DNA of 64,000 nt from Actinernus sp. WN-2022 (GCA_030867875.1 JAOWCC010001589.1:139225745-139289744); one strand, 5' to 3'. Shown: positions 1 to 12,365, numbered from the stretch's first letter. Notes: generated by a model from the letters alone, not told the origin. A program made the numbers and translations.

Positions 1-563
1 ACCAGAAACCGTAATTCTGTGAATCCCCGCCCCCCCCCCCCCCCCCCCGTTCACCCTAAATTTAATGGTTAATCATTAATTACACGCGATACCAAGGGAG
101 GGGTGGGTGGATAGTTTACCAGAAACCGTGATTGATCCAAACACCACTAAAACTGATTTTCTTCCAATGTGGAAAAATCCTAAGACCTTAAGCTTCAGCG
201 CTTACGATTTGCACTGAAAAACCCGTATCAGTTTCGTTTGGGGACTCGATTGGAAAACTTCATTCCACTGGGAAGGAATATCTTCGGAGGTAACGCAAAT
301 GATCGGTCATTTCGGTTCGAAGAGAAAAAGAGGCTCGTCTGCCCTTATTTGCATATTACCAGAAACGTTGCTATTTGCCAAAGTGAATACTGCGATGCAA
401 TAGGACTTTTACATGAAAACGTCACGTACTGACATCAATATATCACTTCAATAATCAATGAGTACTGGATAGAAAACAAAACTGACGCAGATTTATAAAG
501 ATCGACAATCGATTGGAAGGTGGAAAATAGCATTTACAAACTGGTTTTGCTAAAAACACTAAT
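1..563. other. Non-coding stretch with a C tract
   Basis: No coding signal is seen. The stretch begins with a C homopolymer of about 19 bases (30-48). The phrase accagaaaccgt recurs at 1 and near 119, suggesting a small local duplication. Confidence 0.5.
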
Positions 564-636
564 CAACCTCGTTCTCAGGACCCTTTCCTTTCGTTCCGCC
601 CCCAAGCGAAGGGAAAGGGCCCTGGGAACGAGGTTG
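564..636. mobile_element. Short hairpin MITE-like element (73 bp)
   Basis: The sequence starts CAACCTCGTTCTC and ends with the near-complement GGGAACGAGGTTG. The arms run about 28 bases with few mismatches, leaving almost no loop. Such foldback sequences are usual for tiny non-autonomous DNA transposons. No target duplication was recognised. Confidence 0.6.
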
Positions 637-805
637 GCTAACGCACCTAATAAGCTAAGTGATTTACCGGGAGTCGGTGTCTTACTGGAAATAGTTGGTG
701 ACTGAAAACTGAGATGTACCCGAATAGACGAGATTGGTGCGAAAGACTGCGTTCTCTATGTAAAAGAGTAATTCGTGAGTTTACAAAATGCTGGCTACGC
801 CATTG

Positions 806-1074
806 ATTTGTATGAAAATGTATCGCTAGTATATATAGCTGATAATAAACAGCCATTAAAGTTTACATACCACATCAAATGTTGTCTATCTGTTGTTTCT
901 CGACTGTCTTGTAGGTAACTAAAACACATTTCTCGCTGAAATGCGGCTTGAGGGCTCCAAGACAGTCGAGAAACAACAGATGGATAACATTCGATGTGGT
1001 ATGTAAACTTTAATGGCTATTTATTATAATTTTCCATCAGCTATATATGCTAGCGATAAAGTTTCATGCAAATC
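806..1074. mobile_element. Foldback/MITE element with ~100-bp inverted arms
   Basis: The left arm (806-910) and right arm (958-1074) are reverse complements with scattered mismatches and small gaps. The shared core includes AAAGTTTACATACCAC and TCGAGAAACAACAGAT. The roughly 47-bp loop has no coding capacity. Superfamily not assigned. Confidence 0.8.
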
Positions 1075-1359
1075 CTTATATTTTCCTCATGTTAAGAGCC
1101 TGGGCTCCATGTGATCTCGTATGGTGAAAAGCGTCAATTTTGAATTATTCTAAATATTAAAAAAACTAACGAAAACTTCGGCCTCGTTCAGGAGAACATT
1201 AGCAATGAACCCAATGGTAATGCCGCCGAGAAGGTGCATTGTGCGCAAAATCGAGGATACCTATCTTTCGAGTCAGGATTTCGAGTCAGGATTTTAAGGT
1301 AACGTTATAGTGTATTCGCCTACTTTCGTGTATAGAAATTATCCAGTCACATACGAAAG

Positions 1360-1431
1360 TACCCTGGGGGCCAGAAGTCCTCGCTATGTTTACTGACATA
1401 AAGAAGGCGTGACGCTCTGGCACCCAGGGTA
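1360..1431. mobile_element. 72-bp Mutator-type MITE with 9-bp target duplication
   Basis: Termini are TACCCTGG...GCCAG and CTGGC.CCCAGGGTA. Flanks are atacgaaag (1351-1359) and atacaaaag (1432-1440), a 9-bp target duplication with one mismatch. The termini match those of the 574-bp element at 15884-16457, which has a perfect 9-bp duplication. The length points to Mutator-like elements. Confidence 0.75.
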
Positions 1432-2643
1432 ATACAAAAGCGGCTACATATCCTGAGTCAAATAAATAGACGAACTGAATACAAATGAAAGAACGCCGTT
1501 ACTTTTAAATAGGGACAATTGATGAAAAGACTATTGATCTATTGCTAGAGTTCAGCTATTAATAGCTACAATTTGACGATTTGTAAGAGCCGTCCAATTT
1601 ATTTCTTTTAAAGCTCTCCTCAAAGTGTCGATTTCAATACTAAAAACTCAAATTGCATTCAAACAAGTCCGGCGTACGAAAGGTATAATCTAGGGAAATG
1701 TAATCGAGGAAATATACAATGCAAATCCGAGAAAAGTTTCGGGGAAAATAAACTTCTGCAGCGCGGTACTCAACGCAATTCCTAATCTATTAGTATACAG
1801 GGAACAGCGAACTCAAGACCCTCCTAAATCGCCAAGATTTGACATTTTAGGCCACAGGACGACAAACCACAACAGATAAGGTAAATTAACGTTTATTTCA
1901 TGTTCAAATATGCATACTTCGATCCTAGCGTTAACCTAATCCTCACACATTCCCTATAAAATCAAATACAAACGGTATGTGTGGGCTCCCTGTGCTAGAG
2001 CTGGGGTTCATGATCACAGGTAAACAAGAAGTGAAGGTAAACGAGAGAAACAATTTTTGAGCGCTCCGTTGCTGCGGTCACTCTTAAGATATTTCATCAA
2101 CACTCGAAGATAAAAGCCGTATCTCTGCGTGGCCATGTAATAATAAAACTATTTTGACAGGGTGCTCTCGTCACCGAAGTGTTTTTTCAGAGAGGCCCTG
2201 TAATATCCTCTATGTCTTTAATCTAGCTTTTAATGCCTAATTATTGAACCCTAAATGTCAAAATTTTGGGTCCAACTTTTGTTTATAGAAATTAGCCACT
2301 TTGTTTTTGTTAATCTACAGACTAGTTTCCTTCGCCGACGAACCTAAGTTACTAATGGCTGCGAAGGAGACTATGTATTCACTCTAATAAATTCGAAGAA
2401 AACATAATTTGACTCGAAAATGTTGAGAGTGAAAAGGGGGTGAAAAGACTCCGCTGGACTCATTTTCAAATATTTCTAACGAGTACAAAGCCACATTTGA
2501 GTAGGCGCGTAAAGGATTCTGGTAACGGTTACTTTAATTGCAATTGCGCGCGCACTATCGTCGACAATCACAATGAGTAATTAGAAACTGACGTCACCAT
2601 AGATACTTTTCACTTTTTGTCGAAGCTTTCAAAGTTGAGAAAC
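1432..2643. other. Upstream region of the five-exon gene; no gene seen
   Basis: AT-rich sequence without open frames of note. A short inverted pair (TTTCCTTCGC near 2328 and GCGAAGGAGA near 2363) is present. No clear TATA box could be tied to the start at 2644, so the promoter is undefined. Confidence 0.4.
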
Positions 2644-2764
2644 ATGAATCTATTAGCAATATTAATCGGTTTGATGGCGCTGTTTTCTATACAATATACG
2701 CCACAAATGGTAACACGTGGTAAAACAGCATCTTTAATTACGGCTAACAACAAATATGCAATCG
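2644..2764 (+). CDS. Exon 1 of the five-exon gene (signal peptide)
   Basis: Begins AAACATGA, a good start context, and encodes MNLLAILIGLMALF as a secretion signal. Ends at the donor ATCG|GTAAGT, phase 1. Intron 1 is only 96 bp. Confidence 0.72.
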
Positions 2765-5700
2765 GTAAGTTAAGGAACAAAATATATTATGAGCGTTCGA
2801 CCAGCGTTATTGTGTTGTACTATATATTGTTCTGAACCGTTTCCCTTGTTCTCGTCACAGAATATAAAAGTTATATATTTGAGATAGAGTTTGACTCCAA
2901 CTCCTGTCACGTGATGGATGGGCCAGGATATTGGACTGCCGATAATATTCGGTTAACAAGATGGGCTAATTGTACGTTGGAACACCAGCACAGTAAGTTA
3001 ACGTTATTATATAAAATACTTATGAAATGGAACTCGAAAACGTTATCGGCAACTAAAACTGAGATTGCGAGTTTCTTCAGAATCGCATAGCCACAGCTGA
3101 ATTGCACTAGCGCGTTTGCGAAATCAGACGCTGATTGGCTGAGAGAAGTGGTGACTCAGAGTGGAATCACTACTGTAGGCCACGCGCACTATTTCTAACT
3201 TAGCGAAATGTCAAATCAAAGGTTGCCAATGGCTAATTCGTGGATGAAATGATATATTTGCGGGTATGCTAGCACAGCTGGGAAGCAATATCGATCTGTT
3301 AAAAAGTAAGACATTGCTGATCAAATAATTCATCGGACTATGCGATTCAAGGAAAATCACATGCCTGACTCGCTCATTCGCGATTCGGGCGATATCATTT
3401 TTTTAAGTACAATTTTTGGTTGAATTACTTCGTCAGGCATAGAGTAATATCATTGACTCAGCTAATTGAAGAAACGTCTTGTAGTTGTCCTATTCAGTTA
3501 CTTTTGTCTTCGTGTTTTATTTGACCAAAACATAGCGTTCATTTTCTCTCGTGAAGGTTCAGTCCATTGTAAAATGACCCGTGGCCCATACTATCCAACG
3601 CTTCTACTGTCGAGTGAATACGAGCCACCAGTGAGAAGCTCTCAGATTACAGACTGGGCGGAAAACCAGGCAAACCATAGTCCTCTCTGGGATGGATCTC
3701 TGTTTGAAAAATCCGCCGTTGAAGAAACACATGGTCTACTGCCTGTTATTTTATATCCATCTGTAGTCGAACGTCCTATGGTAAAAAATCTGGCCCATGA
3801 CAAAAAAGACAATGGTGCGACTGCCAACGGTGTCAGAATCCCAGCTGAGCAGATTCTAGGCAAGAACACACTTCCTGGAGAATCAACGATGGTTATAAAC
3901 ACTGCAAGTCAAGAAAAGTCATCTGAGATAAGAAGTGATATTCTTGATGAAAGAAAAGTCCATGGTGTGAAGGGTGCAGATCGCAGCACCGCATCTTCAA
4001 TAGACAACCATGTGACTAAGAAACCGGACCGTGCACAAAATGATAACGATCCTGTATTCCCAGATGGAACGACAAGGAAACCGCCTCTTGTCACATTCCT
4101 CGAATTGGAACCGTTTGTAACAACTGGAGATAACCAGGAAGATTCCTCGAACTTGAATGACGCTTCACCAGATGAAAAGAACACATATCCGATTAAAGAG
4201 GAACACATAGGCAAGCCACCTTGTGATCGCAAGAAAACTCCTTACAGCGACAGTGTAGTGGACGGAACTGACGCGAAAGGGATAGCTGAAAACAAGAAAA
4301 GTCCTGAGAAAATCCAGAATGAAGATAAATCTTCTGTCAAGGACAAACCTGTTCTCAGTGTCAAGAAGACAGAGACAAAACAACCCAAGAAAGATGTGTC
4401 AGCTAAAGAGAAGAAAGGGAAAGAGCCTGCAGATTGGAAGACGAAGTATCGTCACCCAGTAGATGGACAAATTCCACAGATACGACCTTTTGAGCCGGGC
4501 GAATCATATGGTAGGTAATGAATAAAGGTACAGACAAACGCTCCAGCATTGCACGCAACATTGTTTACAACATGTTCTCCAACATCGCACGCAACATTGT
4601 TTACAACATGTTCTGCAACACTGCACGCAACGTTATTTACAGCATCTTCTCCAACATAGCACGCAACGTTGTTTACAACACCTTCTGCAACTTGCGCACA
4701 ACATTGTTTACAACATGTTCTGTAACATTGCACGCAACATTGTTTACAACATGTTCTGCAGCATTGCACGCAACATTGTTTACAACATGTTCTTCAACAT
4801 TGCACGCAACATTGTTTACAACATGTTCTCCAACATTGCGCACAACATTGTTTACAACATGTTCTGCAACATTGCGCACAACATTGTTTACAACATGTTC
4901 TCCAACATTGCACGCAACGTTGTTTACAGCATCTTCTCCAACATTTCACGCACCATTGTTTACAACACGTTCTGCAACATTGCGCGCAACACTGTTTATA
5001 ACATGTTCTCCAACATTGCACGCAACACTGTTTTCAACATGTTCTGCAACATTGCGCACAACATTGTTTACAACATGTTCTCCAACATTGCACGCAACAC
5101 TGTTTTCAACATGTTCTGCAACATTGCGCACAACACTGTTTATAACATGTTCTCCAACATTGCACGCAACACTGTTTTCAACATGTTCTCCAACATTGCG
5201 CACAACATTGTTTACAACATGTTCTCCAACATTGCACGCAACGTTGTTTACAGCATCTTCTCCAACATTTCACGCACCATTGTTTACAACACGTTCTGCA
5301 ACATTGCGCGCAACACTGTTTATAACATGTTCAACAACATTGCACGCAACAATTTTAACGATGGACACACGGATCAAGTTTCTCTATTGCCGGTAATATT
5401 GCGTACAATGTTGCAGCGTTTATCCTTACCTGAAGATGAGCTATATAAAACCTTCACTGTACGTACTGTTCAGAGTATAAACATGTCGACATATTTGCGT
5501 AAGAGAAAAGAAATGCTTGCCAATAGGGTGGTATTACACAGCGTTTGGAAGACGCCAAATATAAAACCAAATATATAACTGCCCTCATGAAAACGCGCGT
5601 GTATCAACTGCAAACGACGAATGCATTTGCAGCCCTGTATCTCATTGGCTCTTGCTTTATCATCCTATCCATTTAGGGATTGACCATTATATTTTTGAGG

Positions 5701-7874
5701 GGGTGAGGGCGGTGTTGTGCATTTTTTTCTGGAAAGAATTTATTTTTACGACTATTAAAAGCTCTATACATGTAAAATATTTTTTTATCACACTGTTTGC
5801 TTGCAATCATTTTTTCATGAGTATTCAATGTAGATTAAACAACGGTATAATAATGCTCATGATCTCTGAGACACATACAAAATATCAAGTATACTTTAGC
5901 GACAGACAGGTAAATATGAAATAACTGTCCATAGGTTGTTGAGTCATGCTACCAATATGGCACTAAACACCAATGATAAGTAAACTGAATCTTGAATTGG
6001 ATATTTCATACATATATTATATGTGGATATTGGAGACCGTTTTTTTGGCAATCTAGGTCCTTCTGAATAGTATTCCCTGCCTGCATTTTGAGGCGAAAAT
6101 TAACGTAATGAGACTAGACTTGATACTTTGTAATAATGGCATTTGCACGAAAAAAAAATTCGGTTTGTTGTGCAGGATTTTTGTTTCTCTTCCAAGCGCT
6201 ACTGTGGAAGCCATTTAGGTGCAAATCCCGCCAACGAGTCGCCAGCGAGTATTACATTTTTAGAAATGCTTGAAGCAGTCACGGAACCTTACCACAGCAA
6301 TACGCAAACAAAGATATCGGTGAAAATGGGAAACGTAGAAGATTAAAAAATAGCCAGAATTCATTTCGCCTTGTATTTTGATAATTACACTAATAACATT
6401 ACGTTAGTCGGTTCATATTGTTTCTTTTAGCCCTTGTAGTAGCATTAATTTGCGCACTACGCGAGCTGAAAAGAAACAATGTGCCTTCCAAAAGTCATAT
6501 TCCCTAATTGAGACACAGAGGGAAAGAAAAGTTGACATTAAATAACAGATTGTCGATAGAGGATTTCGATATTATTACCAAAAGAGGCGTAATTCATTCT
6601 CTTTCATTTTGTATTCACAAGCTGTTTTTCTATCACTCTACTTAATTGCCCGGTCATTGTCTTGCAAACACTTGTTTCTTTCCGGCTTCATTGTCTATAA
6701 TTCTCTGTAATCCGTTTTTGTCCTTATAGTAAATGAGTAACTACTTCAATGTTCCTTTTCGTGTCTTTTCTTTTTTTGGTCCACAGCCCAACCAATTAAC
6801 TACATTTAAATACATTATACGTGCTACCTAGCTCGATTAACCTGCAGGTTATTCTAGGTTAGCTCATACTTAAAACTTATTTTAATTCGTCTTTTTTTCC
6901 TCACAATATTGTAAACCTTTATGAGTATAAATAAATATGTTGTTGTTGTTGTTGTTTCAGATGACTATGATATATATGACCTGAAGAAACGTCTGTCCAA
7001 ACCTAAGAGGACGCGGACGATTCCCTTGATGTTGTTCGTTGGTTTCGTTGCTGTATTTGGTATTATTGGTGCGGCCCTCCTTCCTGGCATCTATATAAGG
7101 TGAGTCCTCTATTTCTGTACGAGGCAGTTAATTTGTACATGCATTATGCAAACTCTAGATAGTGGGTTGCACGGCCACATGTCTGCCCGATTTACTGACC
7201 TGATTTGGTAAACTAACGTTACAGTCGTGTAATAAACCAAACGTATTAATGGTCCCGATGATTTTAGAGTTGGACTATGTAAAACGTGTTCAGCTTAAGT
7301 TAGGTCTAATTCGATTTGTGATGATTACAGACTCCTTGTTATGTACGAGAAGGTGACGAGAAAGAACACGCCTAGAAGGACAAGAATATCCAAAATACTA
7401 CGACGCAGGCTTCAGCCGAAAGTAAAAGAACCAAAGGCCATAAGAATGAGGAAAGGACAAACTGACGGGAAGAACAAAGAAACTTTGGGTACTCAAACCG
7501 GACTAAACCAGAAAAAGGCCACAGAAATTCGTGATCCTCATTCTAAAACGGTCAACTCAACAGAATCAGCTAAAGAGTTGCAAATATCACAGAAGGATTG
7601 TAAAAAGACCGAGGTTAATGAGACGTTTCCAAAACAACGAAACGCCTTGACCAAAGAATGTGATCAAGAACTGAAAACAGCGAAAGATTTGTGTTCACCA
7701 AATAATTTGGTTCAAACGGAGGCAGGACGTTCTGTAGGGAGAGGCAGACGACCAAGAAGATACTTCGGTTTCTTCAATTTCTTTCCTCACGTCTTGTTCC
7801 TTGTTCCCATTGAGATAACCGGAGCAGTTCTCATTTACCTTCTCACCTTACTATGCAGGCAATTTTATAATTAA
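2644..7874 (+). CDS. Five-exon gene for an unrecognised secretory-pathway membrane protein (627 aa)
   Basis: The predicted CDS joins 2644-2764, 2861-2992, 3563-4510, 6961-7099 and 7331-7874. It totals 1884 bases, exactly 628 codons with the stop. All introns are GT-AG with phases 1, 1, 1, 2, and every junction keeps the frame. The start ATG has A at -3 and opens a hydrophobic signal peptide (about residues 1-17). Residues 50-120 contain several Cys and two N-glycosylation sequons. Residues about 120-400 are low-complexity, rich in Lys, Asp and Ser. Residues 421-446 form a membrane segment, residues 451-590 a Lys/Arg-rich stretch, and about 600-620 a second membrane segment. The likely topology is an outside N-terminal part, two membrane passes and a basic loop inside. 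I do not recognise the family and assign no function. The exon chain is inferred from phase and splice signals, without transcript support. Confidence 0.72.
2861..2992 (+). CDS. Exon 2 of the five-exon gene (Cys-containing ectodomain)
   Basis: Acceptor TCGTCACAG and donor CA|GTAAGT. Encodes a segment with Cys, Gly-Pro-Gly-Tyr-Trp and an Asn-Cys-Thr sequon. The exon enters and leaves in phase 1. Confidence 0.72.
3563..4510 (+). CDS. Exon 3 of the five-exon gene (low-complexity region)
   Basis: The acceptor chosen is GGTTCAG at 3562, because only it keeps the phase-1 frame and has a pyrimidine-rich lead. The open frame extends upstream to 3466, but that part would be intronic. The donor TATG|GTAGGT fits phase 1; the alternative AG|GTAATG 4 bp on does not fit exon 4. 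Encodes about 316 residues, mostly hydrophilic and repeat-poor. Confidence 0.75.
4541..5352 (+). repeat. 36-bp minisatellite, about 22 copies, in intron 3
   Basis: The unit reads roughly ACATTGCACGCAACATTG followed by TTTACAACATGTTCTCCA. Units vary at a few positions. A block of nine units is itself repeated: the variant starting ACATTTCACGCACC occurs at 4941 and again at 5265, 324 bp (9 x 36) apart. A 72-bp two-unit alternation is visible at about 5040-5200. Because 36 is a multiple of three and the unit lacks stops, long open frames exist on both strands. A lost base near 4690 shifts the frame. It lies 30 bp after the exon 3 donor and is best read as intronic. Confidence 0.9.
5353..6960 (+). 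other. Rest of intron 3; nothing recognised
   Basis: AT-rich intronic sequence with a (GTT)n-like run just before the acceptor (about 6938-6956). Short open frames here have no features of real exons. Confidence 0.5.
6961..7099 (+). CDS. Exon 4 of the five-exon gene (membrane segment 1)
   Basis: Acceptor TTGTTTCAG and strong donor ATAAG|GTGAGT. Encodes a short acidic Tyr/Asp stretch, a basic stop-transfer-like patch (KKRLSKPKRTRT), then about 24 hydrophobic residues. Enters phase 1, leaves phase 2. Confidence 0.75.
7331..7874 (+). CDS. Exon 5 of the five-exon gene (basic loop and membrane segment 2)
   Basis: Acceptor GATTACAG. Encodes a strongly basic hydrophilic stretch, then an Arg-rich patch followed by a hydrophobic C-terminal segment ending near LLTLLCRQFYN and a TAA stop. 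Confidence 0.75.
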
Positions 7875-8328
7875 ATTTATCGCCTTTAAAAAGCAGTTTA
7901 ACCAGTCTGTTAAATTACTTCAATTTCAGTGATGAGCTAGATCTCTTTTTCTCATCTAAACACTTGTCGAATTTTCAGAACTTTCAATTAACATTCGGTC
8001 TTCTGATTTTTATTCTGATTCTTTCTTTGCTGATAACTCATACTTGTTTCCTGCAGCTTTATAAACATGCAATCTTTAGAGAAAGCTTTTCACAGATACA
8101 GATTACGTAACTCATCTTGTTTTCAATCCGTTCCAGATGTACTGTCGGTACAAATACACTAGTTGTCTTCTTTTAACATGTTGGTGTAAAAATCGAAGCT
8201 GCATGATTCTGTTTCTTTTCCTTCAGATTTTTTATATTGGACAACAAAAAGATTAGATATCTTAAATGTTACTGTTGTAAGAGAAAATACTTTCGCTAAA
8301 AAAAATTACTGGAAGGGTTGTGTTCAAC

Positions 8329-8334
8329 AATAAA
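8329..8334 (+). terminator. Candidate polyadenylation signal AATAAA
   Basis: A canonical AATAAA lies 455 bp after the stop codon of the five-exon gene. It is the first canonical match I noticed downstream; the cleavage site was not verified. Confidence 0.4.
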
Positions 8335-9320
8335 ACAATAACAATATTTTACAGGAGTCTTATAGTTTACTGCAAAAGTACACTTTTTAAGATACAATTA
8401 TCGATTAAATATCAATGTATATTTCTTTATAACAAGTTTTATCTTCACATGTGAAGATATCTACACACGTGACGATAATACTGGTGAAAATAATTATGAC
8501 TGGCTTAAACATTTCCAGCCTTTTCAGGAAGAGATGAAAGCTGGTATTTCATCGCTAACTTTATGTCCTTGGGAAGGGACGTATAAGTCGTTGGCCTTGT
8601 CCCTTTCTCTTCTAACCTATACGATGGGACGTGAAAAAACCTGTTGTGTTATTTCGAGCAAGAGTAGGGGATTGTCTCCCGACACAACAGCCTGGTATTC
8701 TGAGGTACTAACAATCCCTCATGTATTGTGTTAATTCTATTGTATTTTGCAATAATAGAACGTTTACATGGCCATGTCAGTGGTGTTACAAATTTGCTCT
8801 TATCTCATGAACACTGGAAAATATTTTCTCTATTTAGGAACGTTGAATGCTAACTGCCCGTAATAATATACATGCCACGAGTTCTCGAATTTAATTGGCT
8901 GCAATCAGCTGTATATTTATGCTAAACACCAGTGCCAAATCGTGAAATAGCAGTGCTGAATCATGTAATACCGGAGGCTGAGTGCTAAACCATGTAATAC
9001 CGCAGTTGTGAACAAATATGGATTGACTGAGAGGCAACGGTCTTTCCAAACTTTTGCAACAATGTAGGACAATAACAAAGAGATATTTCCACATTTACAG
9101 CCGGGAGAATTTGAAAAACTGTAGCGGCAAAATCCTTTGAATAACATCTCGACAAAAGCACAAATATAACGCGTGGGAATGTTAAACAAGTAGTGATATG
9201 GTTTTCTCGTGCAATTCAAGATCAATTTCGACTCGTGAGCTCAAGTTGCATTCGCCCTACTGGCTCATGCAATTTCTATACTCTTGAAAATGTCACTCGT
9301 TCAAAATAATCCAGAATAGA
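8335..9320. other. Intergenic; nothing recognised
   Basis: No gene seen. A few short imperfect repeats occur at 8920-9010, where the phrase catgtaataccg appears twice. Confidence 0.4.
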
Positions 9321-9582
9321 CCAGTTTCGTATTCGAAAATTACCGCTGAATGCAATGACTACAGACGCATGTACTCAGGGTTAGCCTCATTCTGAAGTTA
9401 AACATTCTTAAATACCAGCGAGAAGGTGCAAAATGCGAAACTACAACAATACGCAGAGTTGTGAATAGCCCACCTTCTCGCTGCATGGTATTAAAGAATG
9501 TTTAACTTCAGAATGAGGCTAACCCTGAGTACATGCGTCTGTAGTCATTTCATTCAGCGGTAATCTTCGAATAGGAAACTGG
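9321..9582. mobile_element. Inverted-repeat MITE family A, copy 1
   Basis: Termini CCAGTTTCG and GAAACTGG. Arms of about 110 bp include GACTACAGACGCATGTACTC and its complement. The same termini and arm sequence recur at 13391-13879, so this is a dispersed family. Confidence 0.8.
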
Positions 9583-11055
9583 AGTATTGCACTCGAATCT
9601 TATACTCTTATCACCTTGAAACGAGCATAAAACATTTAATAGCTAAACTGCATTAAACACAAACAACAGATCAGGTGCGGGCATTTCGTTTATTGATACT
9701 TGTCGGACATGTATGTATGCTTTGTTAATTATATATACAGTAGTACATAATGTTGTCAAATCAAGTCTATATATTAGATGTGTAGTCAGTACATTTCCTC
9801 TATTCTTAACATATGTCTTAAAGAAAATTTAGGTATCATTTACGTAGAGAAACGCCTTCGAGTGATTCTTACATATTAATCAGTCCTCTTTATACACCCT
9901 CACGTTTTCCCAACGGGATTATATAACTTGTTTATATAACATAACGCATTAATTCCTACCCACTTGTGTACATTCCGTAACGCTACAAAATATATATATG
10001 ATTACCTATACTTACTGAGCTACCTGGCCTCCACATGGCGTCTGTTGTACTGCAGAGAGCTTTTTCAATTTTAAAAATATTAAGATGAAACTTGCATCAA
10101 TTGCTAATTTTGCCACGCTCTTTCCAGTTCTGGATCCATTTTGACATAGCGCTAATATATCTGATTAACAAGGTCACGTGACCAGTTGATTCAAATGGCC
10201 TATTGAGGAGTCGGGCTATATTTGAACGAGGCCAGGAAGAATGGGACAAGGAAAAAAATAAGGGGGATATGGATCGGAAGGGACATATTCTACCCAACAC
10301 TCAAAATTACGTGACACTAAAACGGAAGCAAAACACTTTAACACAGCCCGAGTACAGGCTTCGCGCAGCCTGTAGTTATTATTATTATTATTATTTGTCG
10401 TCACGAGTTGGCTCATCACGTGACAGAGTCAACCAATCAGATTCGACACCGCTCGGGACTCCCGCGGGTCTCTGTACGGTCGAAAATTGGGGAAAGCAGT
10501 CGGCGGGGAAAGAGGTTAAAATTCGTCGAATTCGCTTTAAATTGCCGCCAGATAAGAAGAAAAATATCAACTACTCTTCAAATCAGCTTTATACAGAAAT
10601 CTTCCTTTGGTCTTCCCTGAAATGTTTAGAACACATGGCTTGGAATGGCGGCGAGATCTGCAATTGCATGTAGCGGAGAACAGTAGCTGTGCCGTAGTCA
10701 GAACATTTAGAAAAACAAACGAGAAGTAAAGCAAAAAATAAGAGCTTCTCGATGATCCCTAAATGAGGAGAGGAGTAAAAGATTCGCCAACGGATTATGA
10801 CAGCAAGTGATTATAATACCCTAAAATTTATGAGAGCAGTTTCGATGCATGTGCCGAATATTTGTTTTCTCACGAGTTTCAAACCAGCGGGAATCCAGTC
10901 GAGATTCGTGAGTACAAGGACATAAAAAAGGGAAACACTTTACTGACAGAGGTACCTATGTAGGAGCTATCGATCTATAGTGATTTTGCGGGATGAAATG
11001 ATAGTGAAGTGCAGGTTTAAAATTCTACATGTAGCAGCGGTTTATAAAGCACTAT
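9583..11055. other. Intergenic; microsatellite and promoter-like patch
   Basis: Contains a (TTA)n tract at 10376-10396. A GC-richer patch at 10400-10560 has TCACGTGAC and CCAATCAG motifs that could be promoter elements. No downstream exon was recognised. The 156-codon open frame spanning the microsatellite is not credible as a gene. Confidence 0.35.
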
Positions 11056-11160
11056 CCTGGATGCCAGAGGCTCGAAGCCGGCTTCTAATAGAGAAGCGAT
11101 ACATCTTTTAAGACGAGCGAAGCGAGAGGCTCGAAGCCGTTGAGCGAAGCGAGACTTCTT
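11056..11160. mobile_element. Fragment related to the Mutator-type MITE of 15.9 kb
   Basis: Starts TCCTGGATGCCAGAGG, the terminus seen at 15884, followed by GAGCGAAGCGAGA-type repeats. No matching right end was found, so it is truncated or diverged. Confidence 0.45.
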
Positions 11161-11214
11161 TTTGTCGACATTGATATTGTGAGCTATAGGAGGGTATGTA
11201 TGTGAGGCCAAGAG

Positions 11215-11724
11215 GCTCAAACCCTGACCCTGTTTGACCCAATCCGAGCTCCAAAACCCTGATTGCCCCCTTTTTGGGAAAAAAACCCTGATTGCCCCTT
11301 CTTTAAATTGTTTTCATAACACGGTCGGATTATATACCCCGGCCGGTATACCGCGTACCGATCAATTGCACGCAAAATACGGAACATTTCAAGTCGGGAT
11401 GTGTCATTGGGTAAACAAATCAGCAGATGAAGTACATAGATAAGTACTGAAGTACGAATTAGCGGCGTCACGATGTATGGAACCTCAGTGCTTGCATGTG
11501 GGAAGGCGATCAAAATGCGGCAACAGAATGTCTTTTTTTGACATAGTAGCTAAAAAAAACTGAACCCCGACTGAACCCAAATTATACTCAAATCCGGACC
11601 CTGATCTGCCCAAATCAGGTCAAAACCCCTGACCCTACCTGCCCAAACCAAGCTCAAAACCCTGACCCACCCCCGCGGCACATACATAATACGTCACAAA
11701 CAGGAGTAGCCCCCCCCCCCCGGG
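11215..11724. mobile_element. Degenerate element with CCCTGA repeats ending in a C tract
   Basis: Reiterates phrases such as AACCCTGATTGCCCC and ACCCTGACC, then CCGCGGCACATAC, and ends in a C run (11710-11721) before GGG. The layout and the CGCGGCACATAC phrase match the G/C-tract elements at 38.3 and 50.7 kb. The left boundary is uncertain. Confidence 0.5.
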
Positions 11725-12365
11725 TTCTATCGGAAAGGCATCGCCAGAAAAATCGCGCCACTACCGATTGTGCAATATCAATTTCGGCTCAGAAGTCAGC
11801 AAGCACAGTTCATATAAATTACAAGAAAAGTATAGGGGGGAAACGCTTAATCTCGATTTCTCACTTTCCTGAGTACGATTTAAAAAATGTCTAACCAGGA
11901 TCTCAATCTACAATATGTAATAAATAGTTATATCTACATTTCTACAATCAGCTCGTGAATTTTAGGTTTCGTTTTTTTCAAACATAACACGACTGTTTTT
12001 GACTCAAATTATTACAGAGCTAGAGTGAGAATTCCCCAAAGCTTACTAAATCTTCATGCCATATAAAATAGACCGCTGCATAAATGGCATCCAATTTGAA
12101 TAACCATTGTTTAGGAATCTTTAGTCTCACAAAGTGAACAATCTGGGGAAAAAAGCAATACGATAAAAAATCTTAAGGATTTCCTCAACTGCAATTAAGG
12201 TCAAGGAAAAAGAACCCAAAGAAATTCCTCCAGAAGAGCTTTGAAAAATCATGAAGTTTGTACTGATAATAGGTAAAAGGATCGGAGAAGAATTAGTACT
12301 GGAGCAGTTTAATTTTCTGTATATTAACAAGAAAATTACAGTGGTTTGAAGATAGGAAGTTTATC
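11725..12365. other. Intergenic; nothing recognised
   Basis: AT-rich sequence without credible coding frames or repeats that I could identify. Confidence 0.4.

Noticed and set aside
4541..5352. CRISPR-like spacing of a 36-bp repeat
   Set aside because: Units are directly adjacent without unique spacers and the context is eukaryotic.
4518..5578. Long open frames on both strands through the 36-bp repeat
   Set aside because: They arise because the unit is 36 bp and stop-free. The exon chain splices around them, and the frames differ only by a slipped base.
10203..10673. 156-codon open frame
   Set aside because: It runs through a (TTA)n microsatellite giving a Tyr run; no splice or domain support.
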